Shown: in pieces, positions 25,096-33,513 of the stretch
Numbering within the stretch: position 1 is the first letter of the stretch
How the letters are laid out: the number at the start of each line of letters is the position of its first letter
Assembly (NCBI RefSeq): GCF_003612055.1
Contig: NZ_RAWB01000008.1
Span: 1-49,883, forward strand
DNA length: 49,883 nucleotides
Source of the DNA: Corallococcus llansteffanensis
GTDB taxonomy: Bacteria > Myxococcota > Myxococcia > Myxococcales > Myxococcaceae
Direction: 5' to 3'
Notes under the pieces: model-generated
Told to the model about the DNA's origin: nothing
What the model saw: only the letters and a program-made list of their open reading frames with translations
Databases searched by the model: none
Position numbers and translations under genes: made by a program

Positions 25096-26151
25096 TCAGA
25101 CCTCCAGGCCATGCCGTCGTGCGGCGTCGCGGAGGAGGTCCACCAGGGCATCCTCGAGGGTCGTGAAATCCACCGGGGTCCCCACTCCGCTCGGCTCCAG
25201 GTGCACGCTGACGTTGAAGGTGTTCCTCACCGCCGCGCTGGTGGGCTGCGAGGCGCGCTCCTGGGGCAGGGACTGCGGCGCTACGGTCAGTGCTTCATGG
25301 GAGAGGCGATGTGCTTCGTTCCAGGCCGGCGCCATGCCGCTCACGACCTGACTCGCCAACGCGGTGACAGGACCGGAGCGATGCACGACCGCGATGGACG
25401 GAGAAGGAGAAGAGGAGGGCGCGGACGTGGGTCCGGCGGAGCCCGCGCTGGAGGGGAAGAGGCGCCGCGCCTCGCGCAGGGGGGGCCTGGCCCATACAGG
25501 GCGCGGAGCGGAAGCCGGGTCCTCCACGGGAAGGAGCGGCGCCGTATGGCCGGTCCCGGTTTCCGGGAGGAGCTCCGCACCCACGCGTCCGCTGGTGATG
25601 TCCTCACGTGAGACGGTTGTGTCCGTGACTTCTCGTGGGCGGAGCGCGATGACGGGCCGCGTGGCTCGCAATGATGCCGCAGCGGCTCGTTCCTCCTCCT
25701 CGCTGACGGAAGGAGGAAGAGAGGACGACCTCTTGATTCGGAGTGTCGGCGGCCCGGAGGGACGGCTTTCCACCTCGCGAGCGGGGCCCTCCCGCGAAAC
25801 GCGCTCGGAGGCCGACGCCAGACCGTCGATCACCCGGCGGCCTTCTCCCTCCTGACGAAGCGCCACGCCAGTGGGGCCATGGAGCACGTGCGTACCTTCC
25901 GCCGCGGCGCTCGCATGCGCCTGGGCGCGCGGGGACAGGCCGAAGGGGCCGGGAGCGGTCCGAGCCGGAGTACGCGTCTGCATGGGGGCCGCCTCGAGGC
26001 GCCTGTGGGCTTGCGCGAGTGGCTCCTCGTCTCTACGGGCCTCCCACCCTGGAATCATGCGCCCGAGCGAGTCGCCCACCTCACGCATGGCCCGTTGCGC
26101 GGGCCGTGAGAGGATCTCCACGAGCTCTCCAGTGGTCATGGAGCGACGCAT
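25096..26151 (-). CDS. Pro/Arg/Ser-rich disordered protein with conserved-looking C-terminus
   Basis: 351 aa. A short helical N-terminus (TTGELVEILSRPAQRAM) precedes about 250 low-complexity residues rich in Pro, Ala, Arg and Ser. A folded-looking tail follows: RNTFNVSVHLEPS, then FTTLEDALVDLLRDAARRHGL. It sits between tube and hub genes, where phages encode tail assembly and tape-measure proteins. It is the longest candidate there, but its proline content argues against an all-helical tape measure. The start shares one base with the upstream stop (TGATG). Confidence 0.65.
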   Translation of the reverse strand: MRRSMTTGELVEILSRPAQRAMREVGDSLGRMIPGWEARRDEEPLAQAHRRLEAAPMQTRTPARTAPGPFGLSPRAQAHASAAAEGTHVLHGPTGVALRQEGEGRRVIDGLASASERVSREGPAREVESRPSGPPTLRIKRSSSLPPSVSEEEERAAAASLRATRPVIALRPREVTDTTVSREDITSGRVGAELLPETGTGHTAPLLPVEDPASAPRPVWARPPLREARRLFPSSAGSAGPTSAPSSSPSPSIAVVHRSGPVTALASQVVSGMAPAWNEAHRLSHEALTVAPQSLPQERASQPTSAAVRNTFNVSVHLEPSGVGTPVDFTTLEDALVDLLRDAARRHGLEV

Positions 26152-26987
26152 CAGCGCTCCTCCACTTGGATGACCACCGCGTCAGGATGGGCGGCGAGGC
26201 CCTCTGGGTGCGGCGCCGCGGGTGGCGCGTCTGCTTCCACCGCATCCAGCAGCGCGAGCAGCCGGTGTATCTCGGAGGCTGGCGTGGCCCACACCCTGGA
26301 GGGCGTCCATCCCAGCGCCCGACACAGACGCAGCAGGGTGCGAGCCAGCGCGCGGATGCCTGGGTTGCCTTCCTCGAGCAGCCGGTCCTCTTCGCAATCC
26401 CCCGACGTATTCAACGTCACCACCGCATCGAGCAGCGCGGTGGCGCTTGCTCCGTCGAGCTCCCTCCACGGACGGTCCGACGGCTCCAGGGCCACCACGC
26501 AGGTGGTGAGCATGGTGCTCAGGTAGCGCTCCAGGCTGAAGTGACGCACACCATCGGAATAGAGGGTGAGGCTCGCCTCCAGCGCCTTCGAGCGCTCGGC
26601 GAACGTCCACGAGCGCAGCCAGGCTTGGACGGCTCCCGTGCGCACCCAGCCCTCCGGGCTACTCCCGGGAGCCTCGACCGAGCCGGCACCGACAGCCCAC
26701 CACAGGGCAATGGGCGCCAGCTCCTCGAACAGCTCCTCCGGCACTCCCGAGCGGCGCAAGAGCGCGCGCGAGAACCCATCGTGGTCGAACTCCATCCCAC
26801 GACCCGCGAAGCGCACGAAGCGGTCGAGCGCCCACAGGTGGTCCTCGAGTCTCCACCGGGCGAGGTGGACGTACGCCCCGGTGGAGGACTCCACGCCGAG
26901 CGGGCCTTCTTCTCCTTCCAGGTGGATATGAAAGCGGTGCCCATCCACCACCACTTCGCGCCGCATGCTTGAGGGTTCCTGGACCAT
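26151..26987 (-). CDS. Unknown tail-locus protein (278 aa)
   Basis: Not recognised. The N-terminal ~35 residues are beta (REVVVDGHRFHIHLEGEE) and the remainder helical, with many Trp/Leu and an acidic centre. It is the second gene after the tube, the position of tail assembly chaperones in phages and of unnamed proteins in eCIS loci. GGAGGG overlaps the tube stop codon and supports the ATG at 26987. Confidence 0.65.
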   Translation of the reverse strand: MVQEPSSMRREVVVDGHRFHIHLEGEEGPLGVESSTGAYVHLARWRLEDHLWALDRFVRFAGRGMEFDHDGFSRALLRRSGVPEELFEELAPIALWWAVGAGSVEAPGSSPEGWVRTGAVQAWLRSWTFAERSKALEASLTLYSDGVRHFSLERYLSTMLTTCVVALEPSDRPWRELDGASATALLDAVVTLNTSGDCEEDRLLEEGNPGIRALARTLLRLCRALGWTPSRVWATPASEIHRLLALLDAVEADAPPAAPHPEGLAAHPDAVVIQVEER

Positions 26988-26990
26988 TCG

Positions 26991-27380
26991 CTAGCCCTCC
27001 CGGATCCGGGTCGCGCTGAAGGCGTAGGTGGTCGCTGCACTGCCGTGCGCGTCCAGCTGGAAGCCTTTGCCCTCCACGAAGCAGTCATCAAAGGAGAGCG
27101 TCCGGACGTCGTCGGTTCCCTCGGTGCGCTTGAGGTTGGCCACGATCTGGAACTTGCCGCGGTTGTCCAGCAGGGCGTCCAACGCGAGGCTGGCCGAGCG
27201 GACCACCAGCTCGCCGCGCACGGTGCGCAGACCGAAAATCACATCGACGCGTTCGTTGGAGCCGATTGCCCGAACGTCCTCGCGCTCGGTGACCACGCGG
27301 AACACGAGCGACTGGAGTCCCTCGACTGCCTTGCCATCAACGAGGAGGCTGCTGCGGTTCGCGGAAAATACGGTAGGCAT
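26991..27380 (-). CDS. Tail tube protein
   Basis: Probable inner tube subunit (129 aa) that stacks as hexamers inside the sheath. Its beta-rich pattern (SLLVDGKAVEGLQSLVFRVV, VRGELVVRSAS, KGFQLDAHGSAATTYAFSAT) and ~130-150-aa size fit tube proteins of contractile systems. It starts 16 bp after the sheath gene with GAGGA before the ATG, the invariant sheath-tube order. The exact family is inferred from size and context. Confidence 0.75.
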   Translation of the reverse strand: MPTVFSANRSSLLVDGKAVEGLQSLVFRVVTEREDVRAIGSNERVDVIFGLRTVRGELVVRSASLALDALLDNRGKFQIVANLKRTEGTDDVRTLSFDDCFVEGKGFQLDAHGSAATTYAFSATRIREG

Positions 27381-27395
27381 TGGGATGATTCCTCA

Positions 27396-28739
27396 TCACA
27401 CCTGGACGGTGATGGTGGCGTAGATGTAGTCGATGGCTCGGACGGGTCTGACTGCCAGGCTGACCCGGACGATCCCCAGGGCGAAGTCGGCTTGCGACGA
27501 ATAGACTTCCACCTTGAAGGCGGCATCCTTGCCGTCGGTAGAGGGGACGATCGCCCCCTCTTTCTCCATCTGCACCAGCGCCTCGGCCAGCTTCTGCTTG
27601 AGGGCGCTGCGGCCGTCGGTGTTGTTGAGCAGGCCAATGAAGAGGTCGCCAATCATCTTCATCTGCCGCACGGCCCGGTCGGCGATCCGGCGGACGTTGA
27701 GCTGGTCCCCGTCCGTGGTGAGCCCGCGCAGGATGATGACGCCCCTGCCGCGCTCCTGCACCACGGGAACGATATTGCTCGCGAGCAGCGCGCGCTGATC
27801 CTCGACCACCAGCGGGGGCAGGTCTGCCATGCCGGATACCGGCTTGAAGGTGGGCGAGTCGTAGTAGCGGAGACCGCCCACCTTGCCGACGACGCTGCCA
27901 ACCACGCCATGGGGGGCCACCAGCACGAACCGGTCGCTGACCAGGTTGCTGGCAAGCGTCCTGGATGCCTCGAGCGTGCCGGTGGGCGGCACTTGACCGA
28001 AGCCGATGCGTCCCTTGCACTCGGCGCTCATGGCGATGCAGTGCGACAGCACCTTGCCGTAGATGCGGCCCACCGTCCTCAGGTCGGAGAAGTCCTGGAT
28101 GGAGGCCAGCACCATGTCCACATCCGGCTCGTTCTGGAGCCGGTCCAGTGCCTTGGCGTAGTCGTCCAGGTTGGCGTCCTTGCCTCCGGAGAAGACGTAG
28201 TCCCCAGCCTTCGGCATCTCAATCGTGTCGGCTTCCACCATCACCGGCGCATTCGCCAGTGCGTTCACCAGCGTATCGGGCCGGAGATTCCGGAGGATGA
28301 CCTTGTCACCGCCTGGCAGGGTGAAGGTGAGATCGAAAGCAGCGCCCTCCAGGGTCTGCCGCTCCTCGACCTTCACCTTGAGCACTTCGTTGGCCCACGT
28401 GCCAGGCGTGCGCGCAACAAGGGTGAAGGCGGTGGGCCCGCCGGCCGCGGCGGTGATGGTGGCGCGGGCCACCGCCCCCGAGTCCCAGGGCAGGGGAGAG
28501 ATGACGAGCTCGGAGATGCCATTGTCGAGTGCCTGGCGCGCCTCAGGCAGACTGTAGGTGGACGCGAGCCCCAGGACCTGGGTGAACCGGGACCAACTGC
28601 TTGCGCGCACCACTTTGTCTATCTTTGGATCCGCGACGAAGCCGACCAGCCCCAACACCCCTGAGGGCGAGAGTTGCTGCGGGAGGACCTCCTTGACGAC
28701 TGTCACCTGAACGCCGGGGATGATGAGACCGCCTGCCAT
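27396..28739 (-). CDS. Contractile tail sheath protein
   Basis: Sheath subunit (447 aa) whose contraction drives the tube. N-terminal GLIIPGVQVTVVKE and the central ALDRLQNEPDVDMVLASIQD segment are sheath-like. The C-terminal domain RAVRQMKMIGDLFIGLLNNTD ends in VRPVRAIDYIYATITVQV, the handshake strand that links subunits. GGAGGG lies five bases before the ATG. Presence of a sheath shows the particle is contractile (myovirus or tailocin type). Confidence 0.92.
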   Translation of the reverse strand: MAGGLIIPGVQVTVVKEVLPQQLSPSGVLGLVGFVADPKIDKVVRASSWSRFTQVLGLASTYSLPEARQALDNGISELVISPLPWDSGAVARATITAAAGGPTAFTLVARTPGTWANEVLKVKVEERQTLEGAAFDLTFTLPGGDKVILRNLRPDTLVNALANAPVMVEADTIEMPKAGDYVFSGGKDANLDDYAKALDRLQNEPDVDMVLASIQDFSDLRTVGRIYGKVLSHCIAMSAECKGRIGFGQVPPTGTLEASRTLASNLVSDRFVLVAPHGVVGSVVGKVGGLRYYDSPTFKPVSGMADLPPLVVEDQRALLASNIVPVVQERGRGVIILRGLTTDGDQLNVRRIADRAVRQMKMIGDLFIGLLNNTDGRSALKQKLAEALVQMEKEGAIVPSTDGKDAAFKVEVYSSQADFALGIVRVSLAVRPVRAIDYIYATITVQV

Positions 28740-28799
28740 GAAACCCTCCCAGGGGCTGCTGCGTTGGGATGAAGGGGAATGCGAGTGTCAGGTTTGGGT

Positions 28800-29288
28800 T
28801 CAGGCCGCCAGCGCTAGAAGACCCAGGGCCTTCACGGTGCTGAGGGTGTCCGGGCCCAGGGCTGTCTCCTTCGGCTCCTTGTTCGCCAGCGCCGCGCCAA
28901 TCTTCCCGAGCAGGTCGATGATGGCCAGGATGTGCTCCTTGCCCACGGCGATGAAATCCGCCGCGATGGCCAGGAAGCGCCTGGCCGTCTCGGCGACCCG
29001 CAGCGCCGCCCCTTCCAGCATGTCCATGGTGGCACCCACGACGTCCATGCCCGCATTGAGGATGCTCGTGAGCTGCTTCAGGGTCTCCGCGTTGACGAAC
29101 TGGCTCACCACCTCCTGCACCCGCGTGAGGATGTTGCCCAGCGCGGGGAGGATGGTGTTCTTGATGAGGTCGGGGAGCTTCGCGACCATGCTCCTGTAGT
29201 CGTTGCTCGTCAGCGCGCCATGGAGCTTGTAGAGCGCTCTTTCAATCGTGAGAGCGGAATTGACGGGGACGATGGTGACGTCTGGCAT
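28800..29288 (-). CDS. Helical protein upstream of the sheath (162 aa)
   Basis: Unknown. It is nearly all helical with regular hydrophobic spacing (TLKQLTSILNAGMDVVGATMDM, FLAIAADFIAVGKEHILAIIDLL) and a hydrophobic C-terminal end (KALGLLALAA). It lacks a signal peptide. The ATG at 29288 is chosen for GGAGAG just upstream and because the longer reading has basic, non-conserved-looking sequence. It could be a tape-measure-like, cargo or membrane-active protein. Confidence 0.62.
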   Translation of the reverse strand: MPDVTIVPVNSALTIERALYKLHGALTSNDYRSMVAKLPDLIKNTILPALGNILTRVQEVVSQFVNAETLKQLTSILNAGMDVVGATMDMLEGAALRVAETARRFLAIAADFIAVGKEHILAIIDLLGKIGAALANKEPKETALGPDTLSTVKALGLLALAA

Positions 29289-29428
29289 TGTCTCTCCAGG
29301 TGGAGGGTGGCGAGTGTGGCTTTGCTTCAGGGAGTGTGTCTTGCCCTGGTATTGGAAAGACGCACGGGTCTGCATGTTGTGAATACTTCGCTTCAACCTG
29401 TTGCCAGGGAAGCGCTCCAGCTGGGAGC

Positions 29429-31825
29429 TCAGTGGGACGGGGAGGGCTGCCCGTGGTGCCGTGAAGCCAGCCGGGTTCGGTTCAACTCCTGCAGTGCCCA
29501 GGCGTGGTCTTCCGCGTGCTCCTCGGGCGTGTACACCTCCAGCGCCCGCATCCAGGCCTCCTCCGCCTCTTTCAAGAGGGCTTCTCCGGCCTCTTCGGCG
29601 GTTCGGCCCCCCAGCTCGCGCAGCGCCTCACCCAGGTTGCACTGCACCAAAGCCCACCTCTGGGACTGGCGCTCGCGGGTGTACACCTCCAGGGCCCGCC
29701 GGTACGCCGCCACCGCCTCTTCCAGGTGCGGGCGCCCCTGTGCTCCTGCGACCTGGCTGCCCAACGTCCACAGCGCCGTGCCGAGGCTGTTGTTCGTGCT
29801 GGCCCATTCCTGCGGCAGCGCCTCGCGGGTGTACACCTCCAGGGCCTGCCGGTACGCCGTTACCGCCTCCTGCGCCTTCTGCCGTTGTGGCGCTTCCCCT
29901 TCGAGCTCGCCCTGCGTCATCCGCACGCCCCCCAGGCTCCACTGCACGTGGGCCCACTCCTGCGGCAGGGCCTCGCGGGTGTACACCTCCAGGGCCCGCC
30001 GGTAGGCCTCCACCGCCTGCTCCAGCAGTGGAACCTCCTCCTTTCCTCCCACTTGCCGCCCCCGTGCATGGAGCACGTCCCCCAGGTTGCGCTGTGCCAG
30101 GGCCCACAGCTGCGGCAGTTCCTCACGCGAAGTCACTCCCAGGGCTCGCCGGTGCGCTTGCTCCGCATCCTCCAGCAGCAGCTGTCCGTCCGCGCCGCCG
30201 TCATGCCTTCCTTGCAGGGTCAGCGCATTGCCCAGGCTGGACTGCGCCAGGGCCCACTGCTGGGGCTGATCCTCGCGAGTGAAGACCGCCAGGGCGCCCC
30301 GGTAGGCAGCGACTGCCTCCGTGAGCAGCCGCTGCCCCCGTGAGCCATCCGCGCGCTCCCACTGCCGCACCAGCGCGGCGCCCAGGCTGCACTGGGCTTC
30401 GGCCCACTCCTGGGGAAACCGCTTCCGGGTGATGGCCTCCAGTGCTCGCCGGTGCGCCGCCACCGCCTCCTCCAGCAACGTGTCTCCCGCGGCCCCCTCG
30501 GTCTGCCGGGCCTGCTCCTCCAGGGCCACCGCCAGGCTGCTCTGCACCCGGGCCCAGGCACGCGGCTGCTCGTTGGGCGTGTACACCTGTAACGTCCGTC
30601 GGTACGCGCCCACGGCCTCTGCCAGCAGCCGTGTGGCCGCGACCCCCTGCAGCCGTGTGCCCCGCGCCAGCAACGCAGTGCCCCGGTTGGCCTGGATCTC
30701 CGCCCACTGCCAGGGCTGGTGCTCGCGGGTGACGACCTCCAGCGCCCGCTGGTGTGCCTCCGCCGCCTCTTCCAGCAGGGGTATTCCACTCTGGCTCTCC
30801 CCCCGCTCGCCGAGATCCCGCAGCACGGCCCCGAGCTGACTCTGGGCCTTTGCCCAGGCCTCCGGCCACCGCTTCGGGGTGAGGACCTCCAGCATCCGGC
30901 GGCAGGTGGTTTCCGCTTCCTTCAAGTGCTCGCGCGCCGCCGTGCCTTCCGCCCGCCGCCCCAGTTCCTGATGCGCCCGCGCCCGGTTCACCTGGATCCG
31001 CGCCCACTGCTCGGGATTGTCCTCCGCGGACACGTACTTGAGCGCGCGCTCATAGGATTCCAGCGCCTTGTCGAAGGAGTAGCCGTTGAAGTACGCATCA
31101 CCTCGCAGCGTCAAATCCTTGGAGGCCTCCTCCATGAGCCGCCGCTGCTCCTGCTCGAGCTCCTGGAGCTGGCGCAGCTTGCGTTCGGCCGCGGCCTCGG
31201 CCTGGTCCGCTGCCGCCGCGTAGTCGCCCCGCGAGAACGCCGCCAGCGCCAGCTTGCGTTCATCCCCGCGCGTGCGCTCCACGTCCGCCACCCACCGGTC
31301 CACCTCCGCCTTCACCTGGTGGGCGCCCAGGCCGTTGCGCCGGGCCCATTCGGAGATGTAGCGCCCCATGTCCACCTGCTGCGGCCGCTCTCGCTGGTCG
31401 ACCTGCTCCTTCGAGCGCTCTGCGGCCTCGCGCAGGAGGCTTTCGATGCCTTCTTCGGACAGGAAGCGCCGCGAGCCGGCTGGCAGCAGCTTCACCTCCA
31501 GAACCTGATTGAGCAGGTTCTGTGGCACCAGGGTGCGGCCCTCCAGCGGCGTCCAGAGGCGGTAGCCCTTGAGCGTCACCTGGAGGAAGAGGGAGTCGCC
31601 CGGCAGCAGCGCCTCGGGGAGAAAGAGCTTGAAGACGCCATCAGAACCCGTGCGCACGGGGTTGCCGAACCCTTGCAGTACCACCTGCGCGCCGGCCGCT
31701 GGCTGTGTCTCGTCATTGCTCCCCACCTTCAGTACCTGCCCCCGCAGCTCCCTCGGCTCAGCCAGGGCCGCGGCGGGAGTCAGCAGGGCCACGGCCCAGG
31801 AGAGGGTCAGCAGCAGCTTTGTCAT
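29429..31825 (-). CDS. Exported TPR-repeat protein with carboxypeptidase-regulatory-like domain
   Basis: 798 aa with a clear signal peptide (MTKLLLTLSWAVALLTPAAALA). A beta domain at about 25-115 (RELRGQVLKV ... TLKGYRLWTPLEGRTL) is carboxypeptidase-regulatory-like. A charged helix follows, then about ten TPR-type repeats of roughly 50 residues carrying AYRRALEVYTREALPQEWA-like cores. These are the large TPRs often paired with CHAT proteins; here the CHAT protein is encoded at the far end of the operon. It sits between the lysis cassette and sheath gene. A scaffold or receptor role is inferred. The DNA of neighbouring repeats is very similar. Confidence 0.85.
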   Translation of the reverse strand: MTKLLLTLSWAVALLTPAAALAEPRELRGQVLKVGSNDETQPAAGAQVVLQGFGNPVRTGSDGVFKLFLPEALLPGDSLFLQVTLKGYRLWTPLEGRTLVPQNLLNQVLEVKLLPAGSRRFLSEEGIESLLREAAERSKEQVDQRERPQQVDMGRYISEWARRNGLGAHQVKAEVDRWVADVERTRGDERKLALAAFSRGDYAAAADQAEAAAERKLRQLQELEQEQRRLMEEASKDLTLRGDAYFNGYSFDKALESYERALKYVSAEDNPEQWARIQVNRARAHQELGRRAEGTAAREHLKEAETTCRRMLEVLTPKRWPEAWAKAQSQLGAVLRDLGERGESQSGIPLLEEAAEAHQRALEVVTREHQPWQWAEIQANRGTALLARGTRLQGVAATRLLAEAVGAYRRTLQVYTPNEQPRAWARVQSSLAVALEEQARQTEGAAGDTLLEEAVAAHRRALEAITRKRFPQEWAEAQCSLGAALVRQWERADGSRGQRLLTEAVAAYRGALAVFTREDQPQQWALAQSSLGNALTLQGRHDGGADGQLLLEDAEQAHRRALGVTSREELPQLWALAQRNLGDVLHARGRQVGGKEEVPLLEQAVEAYRRALEVYTREALPQEWAHVQWSLGGVRMTQGELEGEAPQRQKAQEAVTAYRQALEVYTREALPQEWASTNNSLGTALWTLGSQVAGAQGRPHLEEAVAAYRRALEVYTRERQSQRWALVQCNLGEALRELGGRTAEEAGEALLKEAEEAWMRALEVYTPEEHAEDHAWALQELNRTRLASRHHGQPSPSH

Positions 31826-31849
31826 GGTTTGTGTCTCGGTGGGCAGGGC

Positions 31850-32146
31850 TCAGCGCTCTGCCTGGAGCATGGCTTTCTGGTTGTGCTCTTTGACGACGGT
31901 GTTGCAGGCAGCGATGACCTTCCGGAGGTACTCTTGATCCAGCGCGCAGCTCTGGAGGCTCTGCCGATCAATGAGATACTGGGACAGCAGCTCCGAGAAG
32001 GTGCTGCCTTCCCTGATGGACACGGGAGATGCACAGGGCTGCATGGCCATGTCGGGCGCACATTGAGGGGCCTGAACGACGATGGGTGCGCGATACGCAC
32101 AGCCGCTCAGCGTGGCCACCGCCAGGAGCGCCTTCAGCGGATTCAT
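31850..32146 (-). CDS. Small lipoprotein, probable outer-membrane spanin (Rz1-like)
   Basis: 98 aa with signal sequence and good lipobox (VATLSGC, C16). Proline- and cysteine-containing residues 20-45 precede a helical C-terminus. Its start overlaps the stop of the coiled-coil inner-membrane protein (ATGA), and an endolysin gene is just upstream. This is the order endolysin-Rz-Rz1 used by phages to break the outer membrane. It is larger and less proline-rich than classic Rz1, so the assignment rests on architecture and context. Confidence 0.68.
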   Translation of the reverse strand: MNPLKALLAVATLSGCAYRAPIVVQAPQCAPDMAMQPCASPVSIREGSTFSELLSQYLIDRQSLQSCALDQEYLRKVIAACNTVVKEHNQKAMLQAER

Positions 32147-32673
32147 GGTCGGGCTCTGCCTTCTGGAAAGTGGATGGAATTGAGGATACGGATCTCATCG
32201 TTTGGAGCCGCGATGCTCAGGCAGGTGAGCCCGGCTCGCTCCTTCTCGAGCTCGGCATGGAGGTTCCGCATCTCTTGTTCCTTCTTCAGGAGCTCGACCT
32301 GGAGTGCTCCGGCAGCCGCCTCCCTGGCTTTGAGCGTGCCGGTGAGTTCATCAGTGATCTGCTGACGTCTGGTTTCCACCGCGGCGAGTCGTTCGGGTGT
32401 GGTGGCCAGTGAGCTCCGCAATGCGAGCTTCTCGGACTGGAACGCTTGCCCCAGCTGAGTCACCTGGAGCGTGTGCCTGGCCTTGAGGGTGCTCAGTTCC
32501 TGTTCGAGCTTCTCGCGCATGGCCTGTTGAACAAGTTCGGCCTGACTTGCTGCTCTCTTGAGCTCCGCGAGTTCGGCTCGTGCTCCATCCATGGACCAGG
32601 CGCCCAACCGATACCCCACCAGTGCTCCGCCCTGCACGGCTGCCAACAAAGCAAGTCCATAGAGTGTCTTCAC
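32143..32673 (-). CDS. Inner-membrane coiled-coil protein, probable i-spanin (Rz-like)
   Basis: 176 aa with an N-terminal membrane anchor (LYGLALLAAVQGGALVGYRLG) and a long periplasmic coiled coil (about 30-145), the topology of Rz inner-membrane spanins (typically ~150 aa). The GTG start has GGAAGG five bases upstream. It lies 39 bp after the endolysin gene and overlaps the lipoprotein gene. Spanins are too diverse for motif proof, so the call is architectural. Confidence 0.68.
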   Translation of the reverse strand: MKTLYGLALLAAVQGGALVGYRLGAWSMDGARAELAELKRAASQAELVQQAMREKLEQELSTLKARHTLQVTQLGQAFQSEKLALRSSLATTPERLAAVETRRQQITDELTGTLKAREAAAGALQVELLKKEQEMRNLHAELEKERAGLTCLSIAAPNDEIRILNSIHFPEGRARP

Positions 32674-32712
32674 TGCGGCCTTCCGATGGGAGTGGGGTTT
32701 GCCAAGCCGAGC

Positions 32713-33339
32713 TCAGGTCAGAGCCTTTGCCGCGAGCTGGAAGTGCCGCCAGCGCTCCTCGAGTCCGTGCTTCCCGCCATTTATCTTCTTGGTGATGGCC
32801 TCGACCGCTTCGAAGCCCGCCCTGTCCGCGAGCCGGTTCAAGCCGTTCTCGTGCCAGAAGGCGGCGGCGACGAGCGAGCTCACATCGACCAGGAGGGCGA
32901 GATCGGGATTGTCGACGATGTTGTGGCCAATCAGCTCGCCATACTTCTTGTAGTTGCTCCGGCCCGTGATCTGGATGAAGCCGCGCCCCCGGAACCTGAA
33001 GCCGTCTCCAGGCTCGGTGTTCCCCAGGCGTGGCCCGAGCCGGGTGCTCTGGTAGGCGGTGTTGGCGATCCGTTCGGGGTTTCGCATTGACTCAAGGGCA
33101 AGCTGCTCGGTGAAGATGGTCGGCCACGTCCTGCGGAGCCCTTCCGCGCTGTAGTTCAGGTTCTCCTCTACCGGCCGGAAGCCCGATTCATGCGCGAGCT
33201 GCGCGAGGAAGTGCGCCACCCGGCTCCGGGAATTGATCTCGAACCGGGTTGCCGCGGCTTGCAGGTGCCGTGCGACAGTCTCGGCGTCGTTGGGATCGAG
33301 CTTCGGCTGGAGGGTGCAGAGCAACTGTCTGGTAATCAT
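32713..33339 (-). CDS. GH19 chitinase-like endolysin
   Basis: Cell-wall lytic enzyme of 208 aa in glycoside hydrolase family 19, the fold of many phage endolysins (predicted chitinases). Catalytic acids are visible: E51 in LAHESGF and E59 in EENLNYSAEGL. GDGFRFRGRGFIQITGRSNY (111-130) is the conserved substrate-cleft segment. There is no signal peptide, so it needs a holin, which is not seen nearby. The ATG at 33339 is preferred to a GTG/ATG farther up because it gives a native GH19 N-terminus and has AAAGGG upstream. First gene of the lysis cassette. Confidence 0.88.
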   Translation of the reverse strand: MITRQLLCTLQPKLDPNDAETVARHLQAAATRFEINSRSRVAHFLAQLAHESGFRPVEENLNYSAEGLRRTWPTIFTEQLALESMRNPERIANTAYQSTRLGPRLGNTEPGDGFRFRGRGFIQITGRSNYKKYGELIGHNIVDNPDLALLVDVSSLVAAAFWHENGLNRLADRAGFEAVEAITKKINGGKHGLEERWRHFQLAAKALT

Positions 33340-33371
33340 GGCGCGCGCCCTTTGAGTTTGAGCATGTCCAG

Positions 33372-33393
33372 CTCCTGGGTTTCCCACCAGGAG
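33372..33393. promoter_or_regulatory. Inverted repeat upstream of the endolysin gene
   Basis: CTCCTGG (33372-33378) and CCAGGAG (33387-33393) are a perfect 7-bp inverted repeat in the 174-bp gap between the sigma-factor genes and the endolysin start. An alternative inner TGGG/CCCA pairing also exists. It could be an operator, attenuator or weak terminator separating regulators from the lysis-tail operon. No confident promoter boxes were found in the gap. Confidence 0.35.
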
Positions 33394-33513
33394 GACGCAA
33401 TGGAAGGAAGGATGTGAAAGCCTTGTTCACGCCTCCGGTGCCTGTCCGTCTACTGAGCAGGTGCGCGGCAAGGCCTGTCAGGACGAGCATCCACGGGATT
33501 CAGCCAGGCGGCC

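Noticed and set aside
29429-31825. CRISPR-like array because of evenly spaced GC-rich repeats
   Set aside because: The repeats are in frame, about 150-160 bp apart, and encode TPR units; there are no short spacers or cas genes.
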